Notes: generated by a model not told the origin, from the letters alone. Positions 8,399 to 19,585 are shown, counted from the first letter of the stretch. The stretch: 64,000 bases of DNA from Proteus sp. FME41 (GCF_014897315.1 NZ_JABUYL010000012.1:62001-126000); one strand, 5' to 3'. Made by a program: numbers and translations.

Positions 8399-9345
8399 TT
8401 TTCTTTGTAATAAAGCGAGTTAGGAGTACATAGCATAAGGCTATTTGCTCAAAGTGAGAATAAGAATAAACGTATAAGTTTGTCTTATATTTTTTTGAAT
8501 ACTAATTTATTTTACTTATTAACGTTCTAATTAGGACATTCAATCAATTAACAATAAATATTTACTTTTCTAGGGGTTAATACCTATTCTGTTGTAGTGT
8601 GTTATACTTACGCCAATGAATCATTTAATGATTATCTTTATTGGAAGGTGATTAAGTAGAAATGATAAATAATGTATTACATTAATTAAACTATAAAGAG
8701 AATAAAATTCTTAAGTAAAAGGGAGTGTAAAGGGAAATACTTATTATTATTTCTTATTTTACTGTTTAAATAATCGCAATCAAAACATTCAAATTAGAAT
8801 TTTCTTATAAAAAAAATTTCGCCTAAATCGAAAATCAAAACGCATAAACAGGCTTTAATTTGGCATAAAAAAAAGAGACAATAATTCCTTTTGTATTATT
8901 TTTTAGTCATTAATAATTTTCTTCGTAAAATAAGAATAAAGAAAATCGAGATTTAAAAATGAAAGAGAACATCTTTATAAAAAGTAAAAAATGATTTATA
9001 TCAAATGAAATGCTTCATCTATTCTTATATTGCTATTATTAATAAAAAACAGTCATTATAGTTATTAATAATAGCGATTATGAAAATAAAATAGACAAGT
9101 GTATTAAATTGAAATTAAACGAACCCTAATGAAAGGGTGGCATCAAAATAAGTTGCCGCCCCTTCTATCGTAGAATGGAGTCTAACGTATTATTTATTCC
9201 CATATTAGGTATAAGTCATCCAAAATAGAATATTTTTAGAAGTACAGTTTTCTCTCATTAATAAAAAATAATGAAAATTGAACAGGTCATATTGGTATAT
9301 GGCTAGATAATACAACCTATTGATAAATAAAAAACATACTGTAAA
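8399..9345. other. 947-base AT-rich gene-free region
   Basis: No reading frame with a plausible ribosome site is seen on either strand, only very short frames. Base composition is much richer in A/T than neighbouring genes, with long A and T tracts. A weak hairpin (GGTGGC with GCCGCC, near 9136-9163) lacks a T-run. It separates the lipid operon promoter from the end of the luxR-type gene. Such DNA is typical of H-NS-bound islands; that is inference. Confidence 0.6.
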
Positions 9346-9981
9346 TTAGTTTGCTCTCAAGTCATATTTTCTAAAGAAATCATACTCTTGAACTAATTGT
9401 GGTAGTGATCTTATTTTCAATTTCGTATACATGTTTGAGCGATGCACTTCAACAGTACGAGGCGACAGAGAAAGTTTTTCTGCTGCTTCTTTACTCGTAT
9501 TTCCATCAAGGATCATCTCCATAACCTCTTTTTCTCTATTTGATAACTTACCAAACTTATCTTTTAGAGATATATATGTTCGGAATTGCTCAACTTCACT
9601 TTCATAATGAAGGAAGGATTCTGAAACAATATTAAGAAGTTCATTCACATTTAAAGGGCGAGTTAAATATTCAAAAGCCCCTGATTTAAATGCACTACGA
9701 CAACTCTCAATGGAACTGTCCCCAGAAATAATAATAACAGGGATGATATTCTTCAATTTGTTGAGTTCTTTAATCAGTGCAATTGATGGCGCCGCACTGC
9801 TTTTTGTATTAATTATGATGCACTCTTTATGTGCTCCTTTTGTTGAAGAAAAATAGTATTTTAAGAAAGCCTGTTCATTTGAATAGGTTTTCACATTAGC
9901 CGCTAAAGAAGAAAGCACGGCTTTAAGTTGAACTTTTGTACTGTCATCTTCAAAAGTGATTAAGTGAATTATTGATTCCAT
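9346..9981 (-). CDS. Orphan LuxR/FixJ-type regulator with degenerate receiver domain
   Basis: The 211-residue protein has a receiver-like fold (residues about 1-125) and a C-terminal LuxR helix-turn-helix (LSNREKEVMEMILDG... to about residue 185). The acidic pair near the N-terminus (E11, D12, D13) remains. The phospho-acceptor position is Asn58 (ECIIINTKSS where D is expected), and the invariant lysine before proline is Arg108 (LTRPL). It therefore probably works without phosphorylation, as an atypical receiver. No histidine kinase is nearby, and it sits alone in AT-rich DNA. Its nearest relatives in layout are FixJ/TtrR-type regulators. Targets are unknown. Confidence 0.85.
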   Translation of the reverse strand: MESIIHLITFEDDSTKVQLKAVLSSLAANVKTYSNEQAFLKYYFSSTKGAHKECIIINTKSSAAPSIALIKELNKLKNIIPVIIISGDSSIESCRSAFKSGAFEYLTRPLNVNELLNIVSESFLHYESEVEQFRTYISLKDKFGKLSNREKEVMEMILDGNTSKEAAEKLSLSPRTVEVHRSNMYTKLKIRSLPQLVQEYDFFRKYDLRAN

Positions 9982-10448
9982 ATGTTGCTCCTGGTTTTAC
10001 TCTGCTCTTACACTAAAAGTGAATGAGTAACGAAATTTGACTAATTTATAAATTTTTTTGTGTAGGGTAACATTCACGTAACGGAGCTATATTTAGAATA
10101 TATCAAATTAAAAATGATTAATACTTCTGTATTATATTATAGATAAAATATCAGAACTTTGTTTTGTTTCAATATTTGTATTTTATAGATAAGAATAATT
10201 TATTTCTATAATGGAGGTTTGAATAACAATTATTAATTGTAACTAAGTTTTTTATCGTAAGTGATTTTAACTATATTGAACTCACTTAATAAGTAAAAAA
10301 ATAATATATTTAGATGCTTTTAGGCGAGGTAATTAATAGTCGCATTTAGTTACAATACAATTCCCTTTGTGGCTTTTTGACTTTACTTCTTGTAAAATAG
10401 CACTTTATTTGTATCTATCCTTTTTAATAAACCAATCGAGCCAATACT
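9982..10448. other. 467-base AT-rich gene-free region
   Basis: It carries the upstream regions of the luxR-type gene (minus) and the lacI-type gene (plus). No gene or clear terminator is seen. Together with 8399-9345 it isolates the luxR-type gene in A/T-rich non-coding DNA. Confidence 0.5.
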
Positions 10449-11444
10449 ATGGCGTCACTGAAAGATGTAGCTCGACTTGCATCCGTTTCTTTGATGACAG
10501 TCTCAAGAGCGATTAATAACCCTGAGTTATTAAAACCAGAAACACTGAAACAAGTCCAAAGTGCTATTGATCAACTTAACTATGTTCCAGATTATTCTGC
10601 ACGAAAAATTCGTGGGCAAGGAACAAAAGTCTCTTCAATTGGCGTTTTGGCAATTGATACTGCAACGACACCCTTTTCGGTCGAAATGATTTTATCTATT
10701 GAGCAAACGGCAAGAAAATTCGGTTGGAGCTCATTTGTTGTTAATCTAACGGCACAAGATTGTTATGAAAATGCTATTTGGCAACTTTTAGCTCAACGAC
10801 CTGACGGTATCATTTATACCACGATGGGATTACGCGAAATTTCAGTGCATGAAAAATTGCATGATAAAAATGTCGTGTTAGCAAATTGCTTGGATAAAGC
10901 ACATTCTTTTCCGACTTATATTCCTGATGATTATCATGGGCAATATTTTGCAATGAAAAAAGTCATCGAAAAGGGATATCGTCACCCTTTGTGCTTTTAC
11001 ATACCACAAGAGTCAGTTGCTGGGCCAATTCGTCGTAAAGCGGTTGAAGATGCTTGGCAAGAGGCGGGTTTACCATTAACCCATTTACGTCAATATACAA
11101 TGATGTTTGGAGATGAACATTACCGTGATGTGATTGAAATATTGAAAAAGCATTGTGTTAAGCAAAAAGCAGATTTTGATATTTTGATTTGTGGTAATGA
11201 CCGAATTGCTTTTTTAGCTTATCAAGTCTTACTTTCAATGGGATTACGCATTCCAGAGCAGGTCGCTGTGTTGGGATACGATAATATGATTGGTACAGGA
11301 GAGCTGTTTTATCCACCATTAACAACCGTACAATTGCCACATTATGAATTAGGCAAAGAAGCGACATTGCATATTATTCAAGAAAAAAATCATCGAAATA
11401 TTGTGCAAGTACCTTGCCAATTAGTGGAACGTGAGTCGCTCTGA
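10449..11444 (+). CDS. cscR: LacI-family sucrose-operon repressor (CscR-like)
   Basis: This 331-residue protein has the LacI-type helix-turn-helix at the N-terminus (LKDVARLASVSLMTVSRAIN, residues 3-22), the hinge helix region near residues 45-60, and a sugar-binding periplasmic-protein-like core. It is followed by a convergent sucrose hydrolase gene and then a fructokinase gene, so it most likely represses them and is relieved by a sugar ligand. Two LacI-type palindromes between those two genes are its probable operators. E. coli CscR and enteric ScrR are the nearest functional parallels; the name is by context. Confidence 0.8.
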   Translation: MASLKDVARLASVSLMTVSRAINNPELLKPETLKQVQSAIDQLNYVPDYSARKIRGQGTKVSSIGVLAIDTATTPFSVEMILSIEQTARKFGWSSFVVNLTAQDCYENAIWQLLAQRPDGIIYTTMGLREISVHEKLHDKNVVLANCLDKAHSFPTYIPDDYHGQYFAMKKVIEKGYRHPLCFYIPQESVAGPIRRKAVEDAWQEAGLPLTHLRQYTMMFGDEHYRDVIEILKKHCVKQKADFDILICGNDRIAFLAYQVLLSMGLRIPEQVAVLGYDNMIGTGELFYPPLTTVQLPHYELGKEATLHIIQEKNHRNIVQVPCQLVERESL

Positions 11445-11506
11445 TGGACTCACGTTTTATCATCACTATTAATTCTGTTATCACGATTAATCAGATGAGT
11501 AGGTTT

Positions 11507-12979
11507 TTAAAAAGTGTTGATACTGTTTAATAGCCAATATTCACCTGATAATAATGTTGCTTCTCCGCTCATGGAGAAAAGGCGTAAGGATCGTGTGTTT
11601 TCTTGCGCATAATAGCGACTGCTAAACGTAAATTCACCTTGGTTCACAAAGACTTCAATAGATGAACGATCAATAAAAATACGTAAATTTAATACACACC
11701 CCTCAGGTAATGAAATACTTCGAGCACCACTGATATTGTGTTTAGGGTAATGGCGATTAAGCACTAAACGATGTGATTGGTTATCAATAAAGAGTTCTAG
11801 CCCTTCACCAAGCCATAAGCCAAATTTTTCGGCAGAGCTGTCTAAAGACCACGTTAAATTGAGTTCAATGGCAGGTGTATTATTTATTAACTCTATAGAT
11901 TGGTTACTGAGAGTAAGAGGCTGAATTGTTTTTTTTTCTTGGCGTAATGATTCAACTTCTTTTACGGGCACCATACGTAAACGATTTTTGTGTTGTTCAT
12001 ACGTAATTTCACGAGGTAGAGTGAAACAACCAGACCAAAACTCGTCCTTTGATGGCATAGGGGAATTCCACATATCCATCCACCCCATAGATACTCGGCG
12101 GCCATCGGGTGTAGCAAATGATTGTGGCGCATAATAGTCATGGCCATTATCAAGTTCAATAAAGTGCCCTTGTGGTTTAAAGGCTTGGTTGGGGGACCAT
12201 TTGCCGATCAACGCTCCCGCTTGAAAGAGATTGCGATATTGGTATCCTTCAGCACGTTTGCCTTGTGGTGAGAAGACAATGGCAAATTCATTTTCTTGGC
12301 TTATAGGGAAGAAATCAGGGCATTCCCACATATAGATATTTTTATCGTCTGTTTTTCCTAAAACGGTGTAATCAGGGCTCCATTGTTGACCATCTTCAAA
12401 TAACGTCTTACTAGAAAAGAGTAAGACTTGGCCTTGATCTTTCTCATCCCGAGCACCAACAACCATCCACCATTTTCCTTCTTGATACCACACTTTAGGA
12501 TCACGAAAATGCATATAACCTTTAGGTGGCGGTAAAATGATCCCTTTTTTCTCAAAATGAATACCATCTTCACTTACCGCAATACATTGAGCTTCATATA
12601 TTTGACTGTCATCACCTTCATCACCTAACCAATTATGCCCCGTATAGATAAGGTAGAGTTTACCTTCATGGCTAACTGCTGATCCTGAAAAGCAGCCACT
12701 TTTGTCGTAGTTGTCACCGGGTGCTAACGCAATAGGTTGATGTTGCCAGTGGATCATATCGGTGCTTGTAGCATGACCCCAGTGCATTGGCCCCCAATCT
12801 TGGGAATAAGGATGATGCTGATAGAAGGCGTGATATAAGCCATCATGATAAATAAGACCATTAGGATCATTTAACCAACCGGCAGGGGCGGCTAAATGGA
12901 ATTGGGGGTAAAATTTATGGCCGCGTTTTTCAATCAAGATACTTAAGGCTTTTGTCGATTGTTCTATACGGTGTTTCAT
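11507..12979 (-). CDS. cscA: Sucrose hydrolase / sucrose-6-phosphate hydrolase (GH32)
   Basis: The 490-residue product is a cytoplasmic glycoside hydrolase family 32 enzyme with no signal peptide. The catalytic nucleophile motif WLNDPNG is near residues 35-41 (D38), the FRDPKV motif near residues 158-163, and the acid/base ECPD motif near residue 220; a C-terminal beta-sandwich follows. It would split sucrose, or sucrose-6-phosphate if import is by a PTS, into glucose(-6-P) and fructose. It is divergent from the fructokinase gene with two palindromic operators between. No sucrose permease or PTS IIBC gene is in the window, so whether it is CscA or ScrB type is undecided. Confidence 0.9.
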   Translation of the reverse strand: MKHRIEQSTKALSILIEKRGHKFYPQFHLAAPAGWLNDPNGLIYHDGLYHAFYQHHPYSQDWGPMHWGHATSTDMIHWQHQPIALAPGDNYDKSGCFSGSAVSHEGKLYLIYTGHNWLGDEGDDSQIYEAQCIAVSEDGIHFEKKGIILPPPKGYMHFRDPKVWYQEGKWWMVVGARDEKDQGQVLLFSSKTLFEDGQQWSPDYTVLGKTDDKNIYMWECPDFFPISQENEFAIVFSPQGKRAEGYQYRNLFQAGALIGKWSPNQAFKPQGHFIELDNGHDYYAPQSFATPDGRRVSMGWMDMWNSPMPSKDEFWSGCFTLPREITYEQHKNRLRMVPVKEVESLRQEKKTIQPLTLSNQSIELINNTPAIELNLTWSLDSSAEKFGLWLGEGLELFIDNQSHRLVLNRHYPKHNISGARSISLPEGCVLNLRIFIDRSSIEVFVNQGEFTFSSRYYAQENTRSLRLFSMSGEATLLSGEYWLLNSINTF

Positions 12980-13070
12980 ATGATTATCCTTATTATATAC
13001 TCAGCGTTGTTAGGGTGTTTTTTCGTGTTTTGAAAGAATAAAGCACAGTTTTAATCACACAAGCTCCGCT

Positions 13071-13084
13071 TGTTAACGATAACA
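13071..13084. promoter_or_regulatory. LacI-type operator 1 (cscA-cscK intergenic)
   Basis: TGTTAACGATAACA is a near-perfect 14-base palindrome with the central CG typical of LacI-family operators. It lies 92 bases upstream of the hydrolase start codon. It matches a second site at 13140 and is probably bound by the product of the lacI-type gene at 10449. Confidence 0.75.
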
Positions 13085-13139
13085 TTTTAGGTAAAAAAAA
13101 GACTTTTTATGAGATTGACTTTATCATGACATCTCATTA

Positions 13140-13153
13140 TGTTAACGTTATCA
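13140..13153. promoter_or_regulatory. LacI-type operator 2 (cscA-cscK intergenic)
   Basis: TGTTAACGTTATCA matches operator 1 in 12 of 14 positions; the shared consensus is TGTTAACGTTAACA. Centre-to-centre distance to operator 1 is 69 bases, so looping or independent control of the two divergent promoters is possible. Confidence 0.75.
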
Positions 13154-13251
13154 GTATGGATTTACGAGTGATATCTTCACCTAATCGTTATGAATAGTCA
13201 TAAAAACAGAATATAGTGAAGAAAAATAATTGCTTATCTTCAGGAGAGATT

Positions 13252-14199
13252 ATGAAAGTCTGGTCTTTAGGTGATGCTGTTGTTGACTTGATCCCATTAC
13301 AAAACATGCAATATGAAGCATGTGCCGGTGGGGCACCTGTTAATGTTGCAGCAGGAGTGGCTAAGCTTGGTCAACAAAGTGGTTTTATCGGACGTGTGGG
13401 TGAAGATGCATTTGGTCATTTTATGCAAAAAACATTGTTTGATTTAGGCGTTGATACTCAAGCTATGGAGTTTGATGAATTTCATCGAACGAGTACTGTT
13501 CTTGTCTCTTTACAAGAAAATGGTGAACGTGATTTTACCTTTTTAGTGAATGAATCCGCTGACCAATTTCTAACAGAAAAATCCTTACCCCTATTTGAAA
13601 AAGATATCTTACATTTTTGCTCTTTGGCATTAGTGAATCCTATTTGTCGTTCAACGTTAGATTTGGCAATTAAAAATATTAAAGAAACCGATTCATTATT
13701 GAGTTTTGATATTAACTTACGTCCTCAAATGTGGCGTGATCATGAAGAAATGCGCGAAATTATTGATGATTATGCGCATAACGCTGACATATTAAAGTTA
13801 TCAGAAGATGAACTTACCTGGATGACTCAAGAAGTGACATTGAATAATGCACTTAATAAACTTGAAAGTTATCCCGCACGTTTGAAAGTGATCACTCAAG
13901 GCTCTAAGGGGTGTTTAGTTTTAACACCCAATACGCAAGTGGCATTCAGTGCCTTTACAGTGGAATGCATTGATACCACTGGGGCAGGAGACGCTTTTAT
14001 GTCTGGTCTGTTAGCCGCCCTTGCGGAATATGGTTTAGCTGAAGATGAACACTATTTATCAAAAATAGTGACACAAGCGGCTGCATGTGGTGCGTTGGCA
14101 ACAACTCAAAAAGGGGCAATTGCCGCTGCGCCAAGCCATAAAGAATTACATGATTTTGTTCAGCAACAACCCCCTTTGCATGTTCGGGAGATTTTCTGA
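13252..14199 (+). CDS. cscK: Fructokinase (PfkB family, CscK/ScrK-like)
   Basis: Starting at 13252, where AGGAGA is well placed, the product is 315 residues; a longer in-frame GTG start at 13216 has no such site. It has the ribokinase-family N-terminal glycine motif GGAPVNVAAGVAKLG near residues 26-40 and the ATP/catalytic motif DTTGAGDAF near residues 241-249 (catalytic Asp in GAGD). The enzyme phosphorylates fructose released by the adjacent hydrolase, feeding glycolysis. It is divergent from that hydrolase and under the same two operators. Confidence 0.9.
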   Translation: MKVWSLGDAVVDLIPLQNMQYEACAGGAPVNVAAGVAKLGQQSGFIGRVGEDAFGHFMQKTLFDLGVDTQAMEFDEFHRTSTVLVSLQENGERDFTFLVNESADQFLTEKSLPLFEKDILHFCSLALVNPICRSTLDLAIKNIKETDSLLSFDINLRPQMWRDHEEMREIIDDYAHNADILKLSEDELTWMTQEVTLNNALNKLESYPARLKVITQGSKGCLVLTPNTQVAFSAFTVECIDTTGAGDAFMSGLLAALAEYGLAEDEHYLSKIVTQAAACGALATTQKGAIAAAPSHKELHDFVQQQPPLHVREIF

Positions 14200-14435
14200 A
14201 CATTCACTCTTTTTTTCTGGTTGTGGTTTTTACCACGGTTTTCTCTTAATGGTATTTTCTTACTCTCCATTTATAATTGGCTTTTCTCGGCGCTGTTATT
14301 TATGGAGATTTTTTTATCTCTTCTATTAAATTATTGTATTTTCTAATCAATTAATCATCGATGTTGATCATATTGTTCTCTCTGTTTTAAGCGTATGATA
14401 TTAAAACTTATCTACTTTTATTTATGGAACATTAA

Positions 14436-15347
14436 ATGTGGGCTCAATCGGGCGCAGTATTAGCCATCTTTTCTTATATTCTTTGGGGAATTACCCCTTT
14501 GTTTTATCGGCTTTTACCGGGTGCTCAACCACTAGAAATGTTAGCTCAACGTTTAATTTGGTCTATTCCGCTTTTATTACTAGTACGACTCCTGATCAAA
14601 AATAGAACACAATGGCGCGCTGTCCTCCAAGATAAGCGCTCAGTTTTTATGTGCCTGTTTAGCTCAATGGCAATGGCAGTCTCTTGGTGTACTTTTACCT
14701 ACGCATTAACGCATCAGCAAGTATTAGAGGCGAGTTTGGGATATTTTATTAATCCTCTTTTTTCTATTTTACTGGGGGTGATTTTTCTTAAAGAGATACT
14801 TAATCTCGCTGAAAAATGGGCCGTTGCCTTAATTTGCGCGGGGGTAGGGTATCAGTTGTGGATGTATGGCGAATTACCTGTATTGGCCATCATGATGGGA
14901 GGAGCATTTGCAGTCTATGGATTAATTCGTAAGTTTATTCGTTTTGATGTCATAACATCGTTGTTTCTGGAAACACTTTGGTTAATGCCGTTAGCAATAG
15001 GCGTAACAGTATGGCTCTTTATGACGGATAAAAGTGCGCTCCCTTCTGCTGATAATCTGACACGTTTTTATTATATTCTAACCGCACCTGTTACGATATT
15101 GCCGTTATTATTTTTTACCGCCGCAGTAAAACGAACGACACTAACTGTTATCGGGCTAGCACAATATATAGAGCCCACAATTCAATTTTTACTGGCTGTT
15201 TTCTTATTCCATGAAGCTTTTGATAAAGTAAAAGGTGTGAGTTTCTCTCTGATTTGGCTAGGGCTTTTGTGTTGTATTATAGCACTTATCCGAAAACGCC
15301 TTAATTATCTAAAAATACAAAAAGGAAAGCGCAGTCAAACAGTGTAA
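14436..15347 (+). CDS. rarD: RarD, EamA-family membrane transporter
   Basis: The 303-residue product has about ten membrane helices made of two EamA repeats. The opening GAVLAIFSYILWGITPLFYR and the internal SWCTFTYALTHQQVLEASLGYFINPL region (near residues 87-110) are typical of RarD, annotated in E. coli as chloramphenicol-sensitive protein; its physiological substrate is not known. It stands alone between the fructokinase and purT genes. Confidence 0.88.
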   Translation: MWAQSGAVLAIFSYILWGITPLFYRLLPGAQPLEMLAQRLIWSIPLLLLVRLLIKNRTQWRAVLQDKRSVFMCLFSSMAMAVSWCTFTYALTHQQVLEASLGYFINPLFSILLGVIFLKEILNLAEKWAVALICAGVGYQLWMYGELPVLAIMMGGAFAVYGLIRKFIRFDVITSLFLETLWLMPLAIGVTVWLFMTDKSALPSADNLTRFYYILTAPVTILPLLFFTAAVKRTTLTVIGLAQYIEPTIQFLLAVFLFHEAFDKVKGVSFSLIWLGLLCCIIALIRKRLNYLKIQKGKRSQTV

Positions 15348-15413
15348 TCCTTCTATTTGATTATTTTTTTCTCAGACTCTTTGTCTATCAAGTTAAATCC
15401 GTTATGCTACTTA

Positions 15414-15429
15414 AAGCAATCGTTTGCGT
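15414..15429. promoter_or_regulatory. PurR operator upstream of purT
   Basis: AAGCAATCGTTTGCGT matches the PurR palindrome ACGCAAACGTTTGCGT in most positions and centres on CG. It lies 40 bases before the purT start codon, as expected for a purine-repressed gene. Confidence 0.75.
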
Positions 15430-15469
15430 GGTGGTGTTTTTCTTAATAATGAGATAGTGAGGGTAAAAA

Positions 15470-16657
15470 ATGACTGTGTTGGGTACGGCTCTGACGGCAA
15501 ATGCAACAAAAGTGATGTTATTAGGTGCTGGTGAATTGGGCAAAGAAGTCGCGATAGAGTGCCAACGCTTAGGTCTTGAAGTGATTGCGGTCGATCGTTA
15601 TCCAAATGCACCCGCAATGCATATTGCACATCGCCATTATGTTGTAAATATGCTTGATAGTAATGCATTAAAGCTCATTATTGAACAAGAGCAACCTGAT
15701 TTTATTGTTCCTGAAATTGAGGCGATAGCAACCTCGTTATTGGTTGAATTAGAACAAAAAGGGCAAAAAGTTGTTCCTTGTGCCCGCGCTGTAAAACTCA
15801 CCATGGATAGAGAGGGGATCCGCCGTTTAGCTTCAGAAACATTACTTTTACCAACATCAAATTATCAATTTGTTGATGATGAGGTGAGTTTTAAAAAAGC
15901 CGCTTTAGACATCGGTTTTCCTTGTATTGTCAAACCTGTTATGAGCTCTTCGGGGAAAGGGCAAAGTGTTATTCGTAGTGAAAATGATTTAGCACATGCT
16001 TGGGCCTATTCTCAAGAGGGCGGACGAGCAGGAAAAGGGCGTGTTATTGTTGAAAAGATGATCCCATTTGATTTTGAAATTACCTTACTGACTATTCATG
16101 CTGTTGATGGTATCCATTTTTGTGCTCCTATTGGTCACCGCCAAGAAAAAGGAGATTATCGTGAATCATGGCAACCTCAAAAGATGAGTGAGACAGCACT
16201 TGCTAAAGCACAACATATTGCGAGTAAAGTCGTTGAAAATTTAGGTGGCTACGGGGTATTTGGTGTCGAATTATTTATTCAAGGTGATGAGGTATTTTTT
16301 AATGAAGTGTCTCCTCGTCCTCATGATACGGGATTGGTGACATTAATTTCACAGGATTTATCAGAGTTTTCTCTTCATGTTCGAGCTTTCTTAGGTTACC
16401 CCATTGGCGGTATTCGTCAATTAGGCCATTGTGCCTCAGCGGTTATTTTACCCGCGTTACACAGTACAAATATTGTTTATTCAGGCATCGAAAAAGCATT
16501 AAAAGCAAATCGCCAGATCCGCCTTTTTGCTAAACCTGAAATTGCAGGCTCTCGTCGATTAGGCGTTGTTCTTGCTTATGCCGATACAATACAACAGGCA
16601 CTTGATGAGGTAAAAGAAGGCGCTCAAATGATCGTTGTGAGCGACGGTAAGAAGTAA
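15470..16657 (+). CDS. purT: Formate-dependent phosphoribosylglycinamide formyltransferase PurT
   Basis: At 395 residues this is full length for PurT. The N-terminal pre-ATP-grasp domain has [14 protein letters not shown] near residues 16-29; the ATP-grasp domain has [12 protein letters not shown] near residues 155-166, and metal-binding residues lie in [13 protein letters not shown] near residue 275. It makes formyl-GAR from GAR, formate and ATP, the folate-free version of the third step of purine synthesis. A PurR box precedes it. It is monocistronic. Confidence 0.96.
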   Translation: MTVLGTALTANATKVMLLGAGELGKEVAIECQRLGLEVIAVDRYPNAPAMHIAHRHYVVNMLDSNALKLIIEQEQPDFIVPEIEAIATSLLVELEQKGQKVVPCARAVKLTMDREGIRRLASETLLLPTSNYQFVDDEVSFKKAALDIGFPCIVKPVMSSSGKGQSVIRSENDLAHAWAYSQEGGRAGKGRVIVEKMIPFDFEITLLTIHAVDGIHFCAPIGHRQEKGDYRESWQPQKMSETALAKAQHIASKVVENLGGYGVFGVELFIQGDEVFFNEVSPRPHDTGLVTLISQDLSEFSLHVRAFLGYPIGGIRQLGHCASAVILPALHSTNIVYSGIEKALKANRQIRLFAKPEIAGSRRLGVVLAYADTIQQALDEVKEGAQMIVVSDGKK

Positions 16658-16798
16658 TTGATAAATATTCTCTTTGACTGCTAGCTTTTTTATTCGTTTT
16701 GATAAATTTAACGGTAAATATTTTTATCCTGATTTGAGTGATTTTTAATCGCGATAAGGCGTCTAATCGTTTTTATTGGCTTAATTTTTTATGCAACC

Positions 16799-16824
16799 CT
16801 TGAAACTTGCTTAACTATCCCCAC
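16799..16824 (+). promoter_or_regulatory. Heat-shock (sigma-32) promoter of htpG
   Basis: CTTGAA at 16799-16804 and CCCCAC at 16819-16824 are separated by 14 bases and match the RpoH consensus CTTGAA / CCCCAT. The promoter lies about 50 bases upstream of the htpG start. Confidence 0.85.
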
Positions 16825-16875
16825 TTTTTAGTCATATTGATTTTTTTCGCCAAATTAGGATTAATTGAGGTAAAA

Positions 16876-18759
16876 ATGAGCATGAAAGGTCAGGAAACAA
16901 GAGGATTTCAGTCAGAAGTTAAACAACTTCTTCAATTAATGATCCATTCTCTTTACTCCAATAAAGAAATTTTCCTTCGCGAATTGATTTCGAACGCATC
17001 AGATGCGGCTGATAAATTGCGTTTTCGCGCATTATCAGATGCAGCACTTTATGAAAATAACGGTGAATTGCATGTTCGCATTTCCACTGATAAAGAGAAC
17101 CGAACTCTGACTATCAGTGATAATGGTATTGGTATGACTCGTGATGAAGTCATTGATAATCTGGGTACTATTGCAAAATCTGGTACAAAATCTTTCTTAG
17201 AATCTATCGGACAAGATCAAGCTAAAGATAGCCAATTAATTGGTCAATTTGGTGTCGGTTTCTATTCGGCTTTTATTGTCGCAGATAAAGTGACGGTACG
17301 CACGCGTGCCGCAGGTGAAACAGCAGACAAAGGTGTTTTCTGGGAATCTGAAGGCGAAGGCGATTACACTATTGCTGATATCGAAAAGGCCGATCGTGGA
17401 ACAGAGATCACACTTCATTTACGTGAAGGCGAAGATGAGTATTTAGATGACTGGCGTCTGCGTAGCATTATTAGTAAATATTCTGATCATATTTCCCTGC
17501 CTGTTGAGATTGAAACGAAAAATGAAGAAGATGGCACAGTCACGTGGGAAAAAATTAATAAAGCGCAAGCACTTTGGACACGTAATAAAGCCGAGGTGAG
17601 CGACGAAGAATATCAAGAATTTTATAAACATATTTCTCATGATTTTGCTGACCCATTAAGTTGGGTACATAACCGTGTTGAAGGTAAACAAGAGTACACA
17701 AGCTTGTTATATGTACCTTCAAAAGCACCTTGGGATTTATGGAATCGTGAACAACGCCATGGTTTAAAACTGTATGTACAGCGTGTCTTTATTATGGATG
17801 AAGCTGAACAGTTTATGCCTAATTATCTGCGTTTTATTCGTGGGTTAGTGGATTCGAATGATTTACCGTTAAACGTTTCTCGTGAAATTTTGCAAGACAG
17901 TTCTGTCACCCGTAACTTACGCAGTGCATTGACTAAGCGTGCATTGCAAATGTTACAAAAATTGGCAGAAAATAAGCCAGAAGAGTATCAAGTATTCTGG
18001 AAAGAATTTGGCCTAGCCTTAAAAGAAGGTCCAGCCGAGGACTCATCTAACATTGAAATTATTGCTAAGTTACTTCGTTTTGCATCAACGCATAACGACA
18101 GTGATGCTCAAATTGTTTCTCTGGAAGATTATGTCAGCCGCATGGTTGAAGGTCAGGAAAAAATCTATTACATCACCGCTGATAGTTATGCCGCAGCGAA
18201 AAATAGCCCTCATTTAGAGCTGTTCCGTAAAAAAGGCATTGAAGTATTACTGCTATCTGATCGCATTGATGAATGGATGATGAATTACCTCACTGAGTTT
18301 GATGGCAAATCATTCCAGTCTGTGAGTAAAGCAGATGAGTCTCTTGATAAGCTTGCGGATGAAGAAAAACAAGCTGAACAAGAAGAAACGGATAAACAAT
18401 TAGCGCCTTTTGTTGAACGCATTAAAACCTTGTTAGGTGATAAAGTGAAAGAGGTGAAATTAACACACCGCTTAACAGATACGCCTGCCATTGTGACAAC
18501 CAGTGCGGATGAAATGACAACCCAAATGGCAAAATTGTTTGCAGCCGCAGGACAAGAAGTGCCAGAAGTGAAGTATAACTTTGAGCTGAATCCAAACCAT
18601 CCATTAGTGAAACAAACGGCAGAGCTAACGGATGAAGCATTGTTTGCGGATTGGGTAAACTTATTACTGGATCAAGCATTATTTGCGGAAAGGGGTTCTT
18701 TGGAAGATCCAAACCAGTTTATTCGCTTAGTGAATCAACTTTTAGTTCAAAAAGCGTAA
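16876..18759 (+). CDS. htpG: Molecular chaperone HtpG (bacterial Hsp90)
   Basis: From the ATG at 16876 ([11 protein letters not shown]) the product is 627 residues, full length for HtpG. GAGG lies five bases upstream of this ATG; an ATG two codons later matches the E. coli start. The N-terminal ATPase domain has [13 protein letters not shown] near residues 36-50, DNGIGM near 82-87 and [11 protein letters not shown] near 122-132. Middle and C-terminal dimer domains follow. It is an ATP-dependent cytoplasmic chaperone, here with a visible sigma-32 promoter. Neighbour adk follows as in E. coli. Confidence 0.98.
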   Translation: MSMKGQETRGFQSEVKQLLQLMIHSLYSNKEIFLRELISNASDAADKLRFRALSDAALYENNGELHVRISTDKENRTLTISDNGIGMTRDEVIDNLGTIAKSGTKSFLESIGQDQAKDSQLIGQFGVGFYSAFIVADKVTVRTRAAGETADKGVFWESEGEGDYTIADIEKADRGTEITLHLREGEDEYLDDWRLRSIISKYSDHISLPVEIETKNEEDGTVTWEKINKAQALWTRNKAEVSDEEYQEFYKHISHDFADPLSWVHNRVEGKQEYTSLLYVPSKAPWDLWNREQRHGLKLYVQRVFIMDEAEQFMPNYLRFIRGLVDSNDLPLNVSREILQDSSVTRNLRSALTKRALQMLQKLAENKPEEYQVFWKEFGLALKEGPAEDSSNIEIIAKLLRFASTHNDSDAQIVSLEDYVSRMVEGQEKIYYITADSYAAAKNSPHLELFRKKGIEVLLLSDRIDEWMMNYLTEFDGKSFQSVSKADESLDKLADEEKQAEQEETDKQLAPFVERIKTLLGDKVKEVKLTHRLTDTPAIVTTSADEMTTQMAKLFAAAGQEVPEVKYNFELNPNHPLVKQTAELTDEALFADWVNLLLDQALFAERGSLEDPNQFIRLVNQLLVQKA

Positions 18760-18782
18760 CTGTTTTCGTTTTCAAACATTTA

Positions 18783-18818
18783 AACCACGTTTCTCTGTAA
18801 AGAGAACGTGGTTTTTTC
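18783..18818 (+). terminator. htpG terminator
   Basis: AACCACGTTTCTC pairs, with one bulged T, to GAGAACGTGGTT, followed by a run of T. It lies 24 bases after the htpG stop codon. Confidence 0.85.
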
Positions 18819-18913
18819 TTTTTCGATAAAAATAAAATGCAATCGCTACCGTGATTTCTTGAGCGATGACCTCACAAAATGGTATGGTAATGCGTTTTCG
18901 AGTTTAAATATAA

Positions 18914-19585
<672 letters not shown>

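Noticed and set aside
14087-14329. 80-codon frame on the plus strand overlapping the fructokinase end
   Set aside because: Half of it lies inside the well-supported fructokinase gene in another frame, and the rest is low-complexity Phe/Ser-rich translation of AT-rich DNA.
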